Positions 1 to 7,971 are shown, counted from the first letter of the stretch. The stretch: DNA of 42,516 nt from an uncultured Collinsella sp. (GCA_938005465.1 CALLNU010000031.1:1-42516), one strand, 5' to 3'. Made by a program: numbers and translations. Notes: a model not told the origin generated them from the letters alone.

Positions 1-51
1 GGGAGACGGCGAGATAGCCGGCAGGCCGGTATGTCAATCCTGGTCTAACAG

Positions 52-84
52 AGCCAAAAGAAAAGGGCCCCATTGGGGCCCTTT
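52..84 (-). terminator. Rho-independent terminator of the coiled-coil wall hydrolase
   Basis: A perfect 10-bp stem (62-71 with 75-84) has a 3-nt loop. Read on the minus strand it is followed by TTTTCTTTT, and it lies just past the stop codon at 95. Confidence 0.85.
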
Positions 85-94
85 GCAGTTGCAC

Positions 95-1228
95 TTAGAT
101 GCGGTTCATCTGAGCGGCGACTTTGTTGTACCAGTCCTGCCACGTGGGCGGGCAGTACTTTTTGGCTGCTGCCGGGGTAAGGGTGGAGCCGTAGTTGGCG
201 CCCAGATAGGCAACGTGAGCGGAGATGCCCTCGCTCCAGCTGCCAAAGCTGCGCCAACCGCCGCCACGTGCACTCCAGCCCCAGGCGTTGTAAGAATTGG
301 CGCAATAAGCACCCTTGGTGCTCTCGATGCAGGCGATGGCGGGGGACCAACGGGGGTCGACACCGGTATTCCAAGCGGCGACGGCAAAGTTATAGCCCTG
401 GCCTGCCATGGGGGAGCCGGCGAGATAATTGTCGATGCGGCCTGTCCACTCATTAATGAACGAATCGTAATCGGAGTTACCAGTATTGGAGCTGTTCACC
501 GTGGTGTCGATGGTGGTGTTGGTGTTGGTGGCCTGGCTGCTGGAATTGCTGCCGCTTACGCCCTCGCCCGAGAGCTTCTCGGCGGCAGCGGCCTTATCGG
601 CCTCAAGCTTGGCAAGCTCGGCGGCATTTTCCTGCTCGGCTTTTGCCTGCGCCTCGCTGCGGAGCTGCTGGGCCTGCGCCAGCGCGTCCTCGGCGTTTTT
701 CTGCTCTGCCTCAAGTTGAGACTTGGCCTGCTGGAGCTCAGCCTTGTTCTGCTCGAGTTCGGTTTGCATGTTATTGAGCTCTTCGATCTCGTCGACGCTC
801 GAGCTCGTGATCTGGTTGGTGTATTTGCAGGTCGTGATGAACTCACCCAGGCTCTGCGCGTTGACCAGGAAGCTCACGATGGGATTGGTGCCCTTCTGAT
901 ACTTGTACAGATCGCGCATGGCGGAGCTTGCCTTGGCCTGCTGCTCGGGAAGCTTGGCCTCGATTTCCTCGATGCTTGCCTCATTGGAGTCAATCTGCTT
1001 TTGCAGGTCATCGAGTTTGGTGCGGGCGTCGTTGTAGGCGCTCGTGGCGGCTTCGATCTTCTGCTGGGCTGCGGAAAGCTGGTCCTGCGTTGCCTGCGAG
1101 GCGGCATACGCCGCAACGGGGGAGAGCATCGGCGTGGCCGTCAGCGCAACGGCGAGAGCGGCGCTCGTGATGATACGAGCCGGCTTCGACGCAATGAGCG
1201 CTGCGGTGCGATGATTCGAATGCTGCAT
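95..1228 (-). CDS. Secreted coiled-coil protein with C-terminal lysozyme-like (peptidoglycan hydrolase) domain
   Basis: A 377-residue exported protein. Residues 1-42 form a signal peptide ending AYA-AS. Residues 45-200 are a Gln/Glu/Ala/Lys-rich coiled coil like those in PcsB/CwlO-type hydrolases. Residues 205-240 are a Ser/Thr/Asn linker. The last ~130 residues resemble lysozyme/glucosaminidase folds, with a candidate catalytic Glu in ACIESTKG followed by YNAWGWSARGGGW. I infer that it cleaves peptidoglycan outside the membrane, with the coiled coil controlling access. No LPxTG motif is visible. The ATG at 1228 is preferred because GAGGG stands five bases upstream; an in-frame TTG at 1243 would add five residues. 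It appears monocistronic, with its own terminator and a dyad-rich upstream region. Secretion and coiled coil are clear; the exact bond cleaved is not. Confidence 0.85.
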   Translation of the reverse strand: MQHSNHRTAALIASKPARIITSAALAVALTATPMLSPVAAYAASQATQDQLSAAQQKIEAATSAYNDARTKLDDLQKQIDSNEASIEEIEAKLPEQQAKASSAMRDLYKYQKGTNPIVSFLVNAQSLGEFITTCKYTNQITSSSVDEIEELNNMQTELEQNKAELQQAKSQLEAEQKNAEDALAQAQQLRSEAQAKAEQENAAELAKLEADKAAAAEKLSGEGVSGSNSSSQATNTNTTIDTTVNSSNTGNSDYDSFINEWTGRIDNYLAGSPMAGQGYNFAVAAWNTGVDPRWSPAIACIESTKGAYCANSYNAWGWSARGGGWRSFGSWSEGISAHVAYLGANYGSTLTPAAAKKYCPPTWQDWYNKVAAQMNRI

Positions 1229-1462
1229 CCAGTCCCTCTGCAATCAATCGTAGGTTATGGTTCGAACGGTATTCTACTACTGCTTTCGACCTCAACTTGA
1301 ACCTTAAAGGTTCCAAAGGGTCAAGTTGAACTTGAGGCTTTGGCTTTGACCTGCAGTTATGATGAATTGTTGAGAAACCATAGAGTTCAACTTTAACGTT
1401 ACAGAGCTCTGTTTGAGAGGAGTTTTGGGCTGTAAAAGCCATCTCAACGTGGGGTTTTATAA
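1229..1462. promoter_or_regulatory. Upstream region of the wall hydrolase with two adjacent perfect dyads
   Basis: This 234-bp spacer holds two 7+1+7 palindromes, GAACCTT-A-AAGGTTC (1299-1313) and TCAAGTT-G-AACTTGA (1321-1335). Their centres are 22 bp apart, and they are bracketed by CCTCAACTT (1290) and AACTTGAGG (to 1337). Such short dyads resemble operators of MerR-family activators, so I infer a regulator site for the minus-strand hydrolase. A TAGAAT -10 candidate lies downstream on the minus strand near 1270. No convincing terminator for the upstream MOSC gene was found. Confidence 0.5.
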
Positions 1463-2095
1463 CTACAGCGTGCCCTTCTGGCGAGCCTGCTCAATCTCTT
1501 CGAGGGCCTCGGCGGGGGTGAACGAACAGGTGCCGTCGCCGAGTTTGATTACCTGGATATCGTCGCCGGCGTAGACCTCTCCGCCCTTTAGTGCCACGCC
1601 AAAAACGCCCTCGTGGGGAAAGATGCAGTCGCCGGCGAGATAGTAGATGGCACAGCGTGTGTGGCAGACCTTGCCGATTTGGCTGATTTCGACAAGCACC
1701 TCGCTGCCAAGCTTGAGCTGTGTGCCCAAGGGGAGCGAGAGCAGGTTGATGCCCCGGGTTGTGAAGTTCTCTCCGAAGTCGCCCTCGTGCACATCGAGCC
1801 CGCGCGCCTGCGCCGTCTGGATAGACTCTGCAGCTAAAAAGGAAACCTGGCGGTGCCAATGCCCGGCGTGTGCGTCGGAGGCGAGGCCAAATTGCTCTAT
1901 AACGGTGTCGTGCCCGTCGGCGACGGGCGACTTGCGCGTGCCCTTGTGTGCCGACGTGTTGATCGAGACGATGCGGGCGGGTCCGTTGTAGGCGTCGTTT
2001 GCCGTGCACAGGGGAGCGGTCGCTTTCGCACGTTCCGCCAGCTCGCGCCTCGCGGCATTGAGGATGGGATTATCGGTCGGATGGTCTTGGGGCAC
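1463..2095 (-). CDS. MOSC domain-containing protein
   Basis: A 210-residue soluble protein of the MOSC (molybdenum cofactor sulfurase C-terminal) family. The core spans about residues 40-195, with the features GDFGENFTTRGI, LPLGTQLKLG and KVCHTRCAIYY. The Cys pair in the last matches the conserved MOSC cysteine thought to carry sulfur for metallo-sulfur chemistry. Stand-alone MOSC proteins of this size (YiiM-like) have been linked to molybdenum cofactor use or detoxification. No Moco biosynthesis gene is nearby to support a specific role. The start is a GTG preceded by AAAGGTG. The first ~35 residues look like a non-conserved extension, so a later start cannot be excluded. Confidence 0.85.
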   Translation of the reverse strand: MPQDHPTDNPILNAARRELAERAKATAPLCTANDAYNGPARIVSINTSAHKGTRKSPVADGHDTVIEQFGLASDAHAGHWHRQVSFLAAESIQTAQARGLDVHEGDFGENFTTRGINLLSLPLGTQLKLGSEVLVEISQIGKVCHTRCAIYYLAGDCIFPHEGVFGVALKGGEVYAGDDIQVIKLGDGTCSFTPAEALEEIEQARQKGTL

Positions 2096-2317
2096 GTGTG
2101 CACCTTTCGCTCGAAGATGTCAATACGCTGAATCCTACAACAACGGTAGGTTCATTGCCCATTGTCATACAACGGTGGGCGCCGTCTTCGTGCTGGACGA
2201 TTACGTCGATTGCCATAGATACGGTGGAGCTTTGGGCGCCGGCGGCTTGGCACGCTAGAATAAATCAGTTGCGCAAAGACCGCCCGTTGTGTGGGCAGTT
2301 CATGATAGGAAGTTTCC

Positions 2318-3574
2318 ATGGCATTGCAATTTACAGAGCGCGAGTTCATTCCCGTGCTGCTCGGTGGCGACATCAACGCCTATTCGGTGGCGCGCGCCTT
2401 CTACGAGGAGTACCAGGTCAAGAGTCTGGTCTTTGGCAAGTATCAGACGGGTCCCGCGTACCGCAGCCAGATTATCGACTACACGCCCAACGTGGATATC
2501 GACACTATGCCCGTGATGCTCAAAACCGTCAACGGCATTGCCCAAGCGCATGCCGACAAGACGATTGTCCTTGTGGGCTGTGGCGACAACTATGTTGCCC
2601 TCGTGGCTCAGGCCAAGGATGCTCATGAGCTGGCGGACAACATTGTCGCTCCCTACGCGCCCTACAGCATGCTCGAGCAGTGCCAGAAGAAGGAGATCTT
2701 CTACGAGCTGTGCGAGAAGCATGGCGTGCCCTATCCGCACACGTTTACCTTTACCAAGGCGATGCTCAATGCCCAGGGTGAGGCGCCTGCCGAAGTGCTC
2801 GACCAGATCGATTTTCCCTACCCGATGATTCTGAAGCCTTCTGACGGCATCATGTGGTGGCAGCACGAGTTCGAGGGCCAGAAAAAGGCCTATGAGATTG
2901 CCGACCGCGCCGAGCTGGAACAGGTCATTCGCGATTCGTATGCCAGCGGCTACACCGACGATCTGATCTTGCAGGATCGCGTGCCCGGCAACGACGAGTA
3001 CATGCGCGTGCTCACCAGCTATTCCGACCGCAACGGCAAGGTGCGCATGATGTGCCTGGGCCATGTGCTGCTCGAGGAGCATCAGCCCCACGGTGTCGGC
3101 AACCATGCCTGTATCATTACCGAGCCCAACGACGAGCTCATGGACGGCGTGCGCAAGTTGCTCGAGGACCTTCACTTTGTGGGCTATTCCAACTTTGACG
3201 TTAAGTACGACGAGCGCGACGGCTCGTTTAAGTTCTTCGATTTCAACACGCGCCAGGGCCGCAGCAACTACTACGTCACTAACAGTGGCTTTAACGTTGC
3301 CAAGTATGTGGTGGACGAGTATGTGTTCAACCGCCCGTTTGAGCCGGAGTTTGTGACGGCACAGGACGAGGCGCTGTGGATGGTCGTCCCCATGGGCGTC
3401 GTCGACAAGTACGTCAAGGATCCCGAGCTGCGCGCTAAGGTGCATCGCCTGGACAAGGAAGGCAAGGGCGCCGACCCTTCGTTTATGAAGGGCGACTTTG
3501 TCTTTAACCGCTGGCTGCGCATGTGGCACACCAAGCTGCGCCACTTTAAGCTGTTCAAGACGTATTACAAGTAG
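2318..3574 (+). CDS. ATP-grasp ligase, D-aspartate ligase-like (peptidoglycan cross-bridge)
   Basis: A 418-residue cytoplasmic ATP-grasp enzyme. The N-terminal pre-ATP-grasp domain (about 1-110) starts with PVLLGGDINAYSVARAFYEEY. The nucleotide-binding core follows, with YPMILKPSDGIMWW, LILQDRVPGNDEYM and metal-binding DVKYDE and FFDFNTRQGRSNYY near residues 290-325. The family includes Enterococcus Asl, which adds D-aspartate to the diamino acid side chain of UDP-MurNAc-pentapeptide. The next gene on the same strand encodes an aspartate racemase that would supply D-Asp, the arrangement known around asl in Enterococcus. The substrate is therefore inferred from family and context. The start ATG follows AGGAAGTTTCC. 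Other carboxylate-amine ligase substrates remain possible. Confidence 0.8.
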   Translation: MALQFTEREFIPVLLGGDINAYSVARAFYEEYQVKSLVFGKYQTGPAYRSQIIDYTPNVDIDTMPVMLKTVNGIAQAHADKTIVLVGCGDNYVALVAQAKDAHELADNIVAPYAPYSMLEQCQKKEIFYELCEKHGVPYPHTFTFTKAMLNAQGEAPAEVLDQIDFPYPMILKPSDGIMWWQHEFEGQKKAYEIADRAELEQVIRDSYASGYTDDLILQDRVPGNDEYMRVLTSYSDRNGKVRMMCLGHVLLEEHQPHGVGNHACIITEPNDELMDGVRKLLEDLHFVGYSNFDVKYDERDGSFKFFDFNTRQGRSNYYVTNSGFNVAKYVVDEYVFNRPFEPEFVTAQDEALWMVVPMGVVDKYVKDPELRAKVHRLDKEGKGADPSFMKGDFVFNRWLRMWHTKLRHFKLFKTYYK

Positions 3575-3658
3575 ATGAGTGCGGCGCCCGTCCGGTTTAC
3601 ATCGGGCGGGCGCGGGTATGATACGCGCAATTGCGCAAGCGTCACCAAGGAGGCGGCG

Positions 3659-4405
3659 ATGGAAAAGCTGGGAGTTATCGGCGGCATGGGCGCCGAGGCC
3701 ACGTCGTATTACTACGACCAGGTGGTGCGTCATACGGCTGCTGCCTGCGATCAGGAACATATCGACATGGTGGTGCTCTCCAAGTCGACCATGCCCGACC
3801 GCACGCTGGCCATTAAGACCGGCGAGCATGCCAAGCTGCTGGCGACCATGAAAGAGTGTGCCCAGGCACTCGAGTCGCTGGGCTGTGCGCACATTGCCAT
3901 TCCCTGCAACACGTCGCACTACTTCTACGACCAGATCCAGTCGTTTACGAAGGTGCCGATTATCCACATGCCGCGTGAGTCGGTGCGCTATGCTCTGGCC
4001 GGTGCGGTGATGGGGGAGTGCGAGTTCGATCCCAACCTGAGTATGCCGGCCGAGCCGGTGCACAAGATTGGCATCATGGGCACCGACGGAACCGTGGGCG
4101 CGGGCGTCTACGGCCGCGAATGTAAGGCTGCGGGTGTTGAGGTTGTCTATCCCAGCGAGAAACGTCAGAACGATGTGATGTCGCTTATCTACGATGATGT
4201 GAAGGCCGGACGCGAGCCCGATATGGATAAGTTCGACCGCGTGATGTGGGAGTTCGCCCGTAGCGGCTGCGACCGCGTCATTCTGGCCTGCACCGAGCTA
4301 TCGGTGCTGCAGAAGTACCGAGAGATGCCCGAGATCACCCTCGACGCCATGGACGTCCTGGTGCGTGAATCCATCATCCGCAGCGGCGCCCCCTACCGCC
4401 TCTAG
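3659..4405 (+). CDS. Aspartate/glutamate racemase family protein (likely aspartate racemase)
   Basis: A 248-residue PLP-independent racemase. Two catalytic cysteines are visible: Cys83 in IPCNTSHYF and Cys211 in LACTELSVL, with the N-terminal MEKLGVIGGMG typical of the family. The PCNTSH form favours aspartate over glutamate (glutamate racemases usually have ACNTA), so L-Asp to D-Asp conversion is likely. The ATG at 3659 sits five bases after AAGGAGG, which excludes the longer reading frame beginning at 3575. It follows the ATP-grasp ligase by 84 bp and is probably co-transcribed, feeding D-Asp to that ligase. A G/C-rich inverted repeat and a weak TATGAT lie in the gap, so an internal promoter is possible. 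Confidence 0.88.
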   Translation: MEKLGVIGGMGAEATSYYYDQVVRHTAAACDQEHIDMVVLSKSTMPDRTLAIKTGEHAKLLATMKECAQALESLGCAHIAIPCNTSHYFYDQIQSFTKVPIIHMPRESVRYALAGAVMGECEFDPNLSMPAEPVHKIGIMGTDGTVGAGVYGRECKAAGVEVVYPSEKRQNDVMSLIYDDVKAGREPDMDKFDRVMWEFARSGCDRVILACTELSVLQKYREMPEITLDAMDVLVRESIIRSGAPYRL

Positions 4406-4411
4406 CTTCCG

Positions 4412-4440
4412 ACCTGTCAAAAAGGGACAGGTTAATTTTG
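4412..4440 (+). repeat. Short GGGACAGG-type hairpin
   Basis: A 7-bp stem, ACCTGTC with GACAGGT, has a 7-nt loop and is followed by TAATTTT. It lies 7 bp after the racemase stop codon. It may be a weak terminator or a remnant of a dispersed repetitive element; the related string GGGACAG recurs near 7097. Confidence 0.4.
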
Positions 4441-4464
4441 GTAGGTTTTATCTGGTGAAACAGT

Positions 4465-4503
4465 AAAGGCCTCGGCTCGTTTGGTGCGAGCCGAGGCCTT
4501 TTG
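4465..4503. terminator. Bidirectional terminator between the racemase and ecfT
   Basis: A perfect 15-bp stem (4465-4479 with 4487-4501) with a 7-nt loop and A/T flanks on both sides. It serves the convergent racemase (+) and ECF operon (-). Confidence 0.9.
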
Positions 4504-4530
4504 CGTTGGGCGGTTGCTGTCAGTGGTGAA

Positions 4531-5277
4531 CTAGAACAGGAAGCCGATGGCGATGAGGGCGATGCTGACGATGAGCACGGCGATGTCCAGGCCTTTGATG
4601 GGGTAGCGCTTGTACGAGCTGGCGCGCGTACGCAGGTAGAAGCCGCGCTGTTCTGCCGCCAAGGCTGTGGCATCGGTCTTGCCCACGCTCGAGATGAGCA
4701 GCGGCACGCACAGTGGCAGCATGAGCTTAAGCTTCTTGATGGGGTTCTTGGTGTCGTACTCGACGCCGCGTGCGGTCTGCGCCTCCATGATGGCGTTCAT
4801 CTCCTGACCAAACACCGGCACAAAGCGCAACGCCGTGGTAAAGGTGAAGGCATAGCGATACGGCACGTGCAGCACCTCGACGCAGGCGTTGGCAAGGTCG
4901 TTGAGCTTGGTCACCATGAGCATGAGGATGAGTGGTAACGCCACACCCAGCAGGCGCAGGCAGGCCTTCGATCCTGTGATGAGGCCCGTGTCGGTGATAA
5001 AGCCCCACACCACGTTGCCATCGCGCATAAAGGCCAGCTGGAGCACCAGCATGATAAGCGCGAGCGGAATCAGCAACTTGAGCAGCGAGAACAGACGGTC
5101 GACGACGCCGGCATAGGCACCCAGTGCAAGGGTGAGTGCCAAAAAGCCCAGCAGCGCCACGTAGGTGTCGGACAAGAAGATGCCGACGATGATGGCGGCG
5201 GCGAGGCCCAGTTTGACGACGGGATTCAGGCGATGCAGCAGCGTATCGCCCGGCATGTAGTCGATGACGTTAACCAC
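4531..5277 (-). CDS. ecfT: ECF transporter transmembrane (T) component
   Basis: A 248-residue membrane protein, the energy-coupling T subunit of an ECF importer. Hydrophobic segments appear near residues 20-50, 55-85, 100-125 and at the C-terminus. The two Ala-Arg-Gly-type coupling motifs are TARGVEYD and EQRGFYLR, which dock into the ATPase grooves. I chose the GTG at 5277 because AAGGAG lies about ten bases upstream and the start overlaps the ATPase stop by 8 bp, suggesting translational coupling. An ATG at 5310 would give 259 residues. It is the last gene of the S-AA'-T operon, so it is probably dedicated to the tryptophan-regulated S component. Confidence 0.92.
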   Translation of the reverse strand: MVNVIDYMPGDTLLHRLNPVVKLGLAAAIIVGIFLSDTYVALLGFLALTLALGAYAGVVDRLFSLLKLLIPLALIMLVLQLAFMRDGNVVWGFITDTGLITGSKACLRLLGVALPLILMLMVTKLNDLANACVEVLHVPYRYAFTFTTALRFVPVFGQEMNAIMEAQTARGVEYDTKNPIKKLKLMLPLCVPLLISSVGKTDATALAAEQRGFYLRTRASSYKRYPIKGLDIAVLIVSIALIAIGFLF

Positions 5278-7021
5278 GGTGGACCATCTCCTTGGTAATT
5301 CGAACGACATCGGTGACCTCGCTCACCTGCGCAAAAGCGGGCGAGACGGAAGATGCCAGACGGCGCGAGAGTTCAATAACCTGGGGAGGCTCCACGTAGG
5401 CACGCCGCATGAGATCGATGTTCGAGAATAGCTCGTGCGTGCGACCGCGGTCGAGGATGCGACCGTCGGCCATTACCACAATGCGCTCGGCAAAATCCGA
5501 GACGACTTCCATATCGTGGCAGACCATGATTACGGCGCAGCCGCGCTCGGCCATGGTGCGCACTGTTTCCATGACGGTCATGCACTCGCGGTAATCAAGG
5601 CCGCTCGTGGGCTCGTCGAGCACCACGATTTTGGGCTCTACGACCACGACGGAGGCGAGTGCCACCATCTGGCGCTGACCGCGCGAGAGCGAGAAGGGCG
5701 CCTCGTCGGCCGGCAGGCCAAAGCGGTCGATGACGAGTTGAGCACGACGCAGCGCCTCGGCACGGTCGATGCCGGCAAGCTCCAGGCCAAAGGCGACCTC
5801 GTCGAGCACGGTGTCCTTGCAGATCTGGCGGTCGGGGTTTTGGAAGAGGGTCGCGACCTCGCGAGCGATGCGGCTCGTGGGAACGGCTGCGGTATCCAGT
5901 CCCGTGACGCGCACGCTGCCCGAGGCGGGCTTAAGCAGGCCTGTGAGCAGTTTGGTGAGCGTGGTCTTGCCGGCGCCGTTTTGGCCGACGATGCCCACGA
6001 GCTCGCCGGGATAGAGCGTCAGGCTAAGGTCGTGTACGGCGGCGCCGCCATTGGGATAGGCAAACTCAGCATGGTCAAAGGTGAGTACGGGTTCTGCGTC
6101 CTTGGCATGAGGGCGCAACGACGGTGCATGCGGGGAACCGGCGGGCGCCTGGGCTTCGATGGCCGCGTGTGCGGGGTCGACGATGCCCGAAATCATGCGC
6201 TCGGCCTCATCGACATCCAAGCAGGGGGTACCGCTTACCAGGCCATCGGCCTCGAGGCTATTGAAGATGCGCGTGACGCGAGGGCAGTCGACGCCGATGG
6301 CACGGAGCTCGTCGGTATGCGCGAAGACCTCGTGTGGCTCGCCCTGCAGCGCGATTTCGCCATGGTTGAGCACGAGCACGCGGTTGCAGTACTCCGAGAG
6401 CAGGGCGACCTTTTGCTCAACGACGACGATGGTGATTCCAAGTGCGCGGTTTGCCTCACGCAGCGTCTCGAAGACCAACGTGGAGCTGGCGGGGTCGAGT
6501 GCCGCGGTGGGCTCGTCGAGAACCAAGACGCGCGGACGCATGGCGAGGATGGCGGCGATGGCTACCTTTTGCTTCTGTCCGCCCGAGAGGGTGGCGATCT
6601 CGCGGTCGCGCAGGTCGCTGATGCCGACGGTCTCGAGCGTTTCGCTCACGCGCTGCTCGATCTGGTCGTGGGGAACGCCAAAGTTCTCGAGGCCAAAGAG
6701 CATCTCGTCCTCGACGACCGAGGCGACCATCTGCGTGTCGATGTCCTGCAGCACGCTGCCGACGATCTGCGACACATCGGTGAGCGAGACTTCGCAGGTG
6801 TCGTGGCCGTCGACCATGACGGACCCAAAGAACGTGCCGGTGTAGTGGTGGGGCACGGCACCCGACAGGCAGGCGGCAAGCGTGGACTTGCCGGCGCCCG
6901 AGGGCCCGATGATACCGATGAAATCTCCCTTGTTCACGCCGAGCGAGATGTGGCTGAGCGCCTGCTCGGTCTGCGTGCCATAGGAGAACGAGACATCGTC
7001 GACGTTGATGATCGTTTCCAT
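5270..7021 (-). CDS. ECF transporter ATPase, two fused ABC domains (A-A')
   Basis: A 583-residue fusion of two ATP-binding cassettes, replacing separate EcfA1 and EcfA2. The first domain has Walker A GPSGAGKST (39-47), signature LSGGQ (145-149) and Walker B LVLDEPT (~166-172). A Pro/Ala linker spans about 285-310. The second has Walker A GQNGAGKTT (346-354), a variant signature LSRGQ (444-448) and VVLDEPT (466-472). It powers substrate import together with EcfT and the S protein. The ATG at 7021 follows AAAGG. It sits in a three-gene minus-strand operon, 106 bp after the S gene, with a palindromic repeat in that gap. Confidence 0.95.
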   Translation of the reverse strand: METIINVDDVSFSYGTQTEQALSHISLGVNKGDFIGIIGPSGAGKSTLAACLSGAVPHHYTGTFFGSVMVDGHDTCEVSLTDVSQIVGSVLQDIDTQMVASVVEDEMLFGLENFGVPHDQIEQRVSETLETVGISDLRDREIATLSGGQKQKVAIAAILAMRPRVLVLDEPTAALDPASSTLVFETLREANRALGITIVVVEQKVALLSEYCNRVLVLNHGEIALQGEPHEVFAHTDELRAIGVDCPRVTRIFNSLEADGLVSGTPCLDVDEAERMISGIVDPAHAAIEAQAPAGSPHAPSLRPHAKDAEPVLTFDHAEFAYPNGGAAVHDLSLTLYPGELVGIVGQNGAGKTTLTKLLTGLLKPASGSVRVTGLDTAAVPTSRIAREVATLFQNPDRQICKDTVLDEVAFGLELAGIDRAEALRRAQLVIDRFGLPADEAPFSLSRGQRQMVALASVVVVEPKIVVLDEPTSGLDYRECMTVMETVRTMAERGCAVIMVCHDMEVVSDFAERIVVMADGRILDRGRTHELFSNIDLMRRAYVEPPQVIELSRRLASSVSPAFAQVSEVTDVVRITKEMVHRG

Positions 7022-7040
7022 GGATACCTTTCATAGTCAT

Positions 7041-7082
7041 TGGGGACGTTCTTTAATGACTAGTCGTTTAAGAACGTCCCCA
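7041..7082. repeat. REP-like palindrome inside the ECF operon
   Basis: Arms TGGGGACGTTCT...TTAA and TTAAGAACGTCCCCA (7041-7056 and 7068-7082, one bulged T) enclose the palindrome GACTAGTC (7058-7065). The element could stabilise or attenuate mRNA between the S and ATPase genes. No T-run follows on the minus strand, so it is probably not a terminator. Confidence 0.6.
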
Positions 7083-7127
7083 AAAGCTAGCCGTTTGGGA
7101 CAGTCTTTACCGATGGGGCACTGTGGG

Positions 7128-7700
7128 TTAGTTGAGCTTCAGGGCCTTCTGGATGGGCAGATAGAGGGCGCCGACCAGAATGGCGTTAAAGACGGCGGTC
7201 ATGGCGACGACGGGCAGCATGGCGGCGGCGAGCTCGCCGACCACGCCGAGCATGGCCATCTTGATGATCATGAAGATGACGCCGGAGACAAAGGTGGTCA
7301 GGAAGGTTGCGACAATGGCGATGGCGGGCTTGACCTGACCGTTCTTGCCAGCGGCGTTGACGATGCCGGCCATGAGCATGGCGGCGATGCCCTCGGCGGC
7401 AAAATCGATGAACGGCGAAGTGGTGGTGATCTGGATCACGGCAGCCGAGATGAGGCCAATAACGAGCGCCTGGCCGATGTTGGGGCGAACGACCAGGATG
7501 GTGAGGCAGAAGGCCGAGATGATGAACTCGGGGCTGATCATGCCGCCCGAGATGCCCGAGATGGCCTTGCCGACGGTGAAGTTGAGGATGAAGCCGGCGG
7601 CGAGCAGGATGGCAAGCAGGACGAGGGCGCGGACATCGAGTTTGCCGCGGTCGGCGGTCTGGACAGTGCGGGGCTGGGTGGCGGCGGTGTTCTGAGACAT
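7128..7700 (-). CDS. ECF transporter substrate-binding (S) component, predicted tryptophan uptake
   Basis: A 190-residue integral membrane protein with about six hydrophobic segments (roughly 23-45, 55-72, 77-90, 97-115, 125-150, 158-182) after a polar N-terminus. Size and composition fit ECF S components, and the ATPase and T genes follow in the same operon. The substrate is inferred from regulation: the leader upstream encodes a peptide with three consecutive Trp codons followed by an attenuator, so tryptophan or a close precursor is the best guess. The ATG at 7700 follows GAAAGGATTTTCACC; an upstream in-frame start at 7730 lacks a ribosome site. S components diverge so much that sequence alone does not fix the ligand. 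Confidence 0.82.
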   Translation of the reverse strand: MSQNTAATQPRTVQTADRGKLDVRALVLLAILLAAGFILNFTVGKAISGISGGMISPEFIISAFCLTILVVRPNIGQALVIGLISAAVIQITTTSPFIDFAAEGIAAMLMAGIVNAAGKNGQVKPAIAIVATFLTTFVSGVIFMIIKMAMLGVVGELAAAMLPVVAMTAVFNAILVGALYLPIQKALKLN

Positions 7701-7745
7701 GGTGAAAATCCTTTCGGAAGGGGAGTGCAAGAGAAAAGCGGAGGC

Positions 7746-7875
7746 GCGTGATGCGAATGCGATCGGGCTCGAGATAGAAAAAGGCCCCCGGTCGAAACCG
7801 GAGGCCTTCCAATCACCTAGAGCGCAAAAACAGGCGTGAGGGACTCACTGTCGACCGATCGTATTCGCATCACGC
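7746..7875 (-). repeat. 21-nt inverted repeat enclosing the Trp attenuator
   Basis: Segments 7855-7875 (immediately after the three Trp codons) and 7746-7766 (14 nt beyond the terminator) are inverse complements at 20 of 21 positions. In the minus-strand transcript they can pair and loop out the terminator hairpin. The second arm is made only after read-through, so the role is unclear. Confidence 0.75.
7773..7808 (-). terminator. Intrinsic terminator of the Trp leader (attenuator)
   Basis: A 12-bp stem (7797-7808 with 7781-7792, one G-U pair) has loop TCGA-type bases at 7793-7796 and is followed on the minus strand by TTTTTCTATC. An alternative pairing is visible: CGGTCGA just before the leader stop (7851-7857) complements TCGACCG in the terminator loop and 3' arm (7789-7795), and would act as antiterminator. 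Confidence 0.85.
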
Positions 7876-7913
7876 CACCACCAGTTGTTAAGAGACTTCA
7901 TCGTGTTCTTCAT
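7845..7913 (-). CDS. Tryptophan leader peptide, 22 residues with Trp-Trp-Trp
   Basis: The short frame reads MKNTMKSLNNWWWRDANT, then IGRQ and a TGA stop. AAAGGAG lies eight bases before the ATG. Three consecutive TGG codons (7875-7883) are a classical signature of ribosome-mediated attenuation. When Trp-tRNA is scarce, a ribosome stalled there leaves 7851-7857 free to pair with 7789-7795 and block the terminator. When Trp is abundant, a ribosome reaching the stop codon (7845-7847) would cover that segment and let the terminator form. The stalling logic is inferred; the peptide, ribosome site and pairing segments are visible. It controls the downstream ECF genes. Confidence 0.88.
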   Translation of the reverse strand: MKNTMKSLNNWWWRDANTIGRQ

Positions 7914-7971
7914 GTCGGTGGCTCCTTTCGTGATGCCATGGCGCGGTCGCACCTAGTTGCTGTTGCGCTGC

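Noticed and set aside
2300..4063. 587-codon minus-strand frame opposite the ATP-grasp and racemase genes
   Set aside because: The His/Val/Leu-rich translation with no domain signals is an antisense shadow of two well-supported plus-strand genes.
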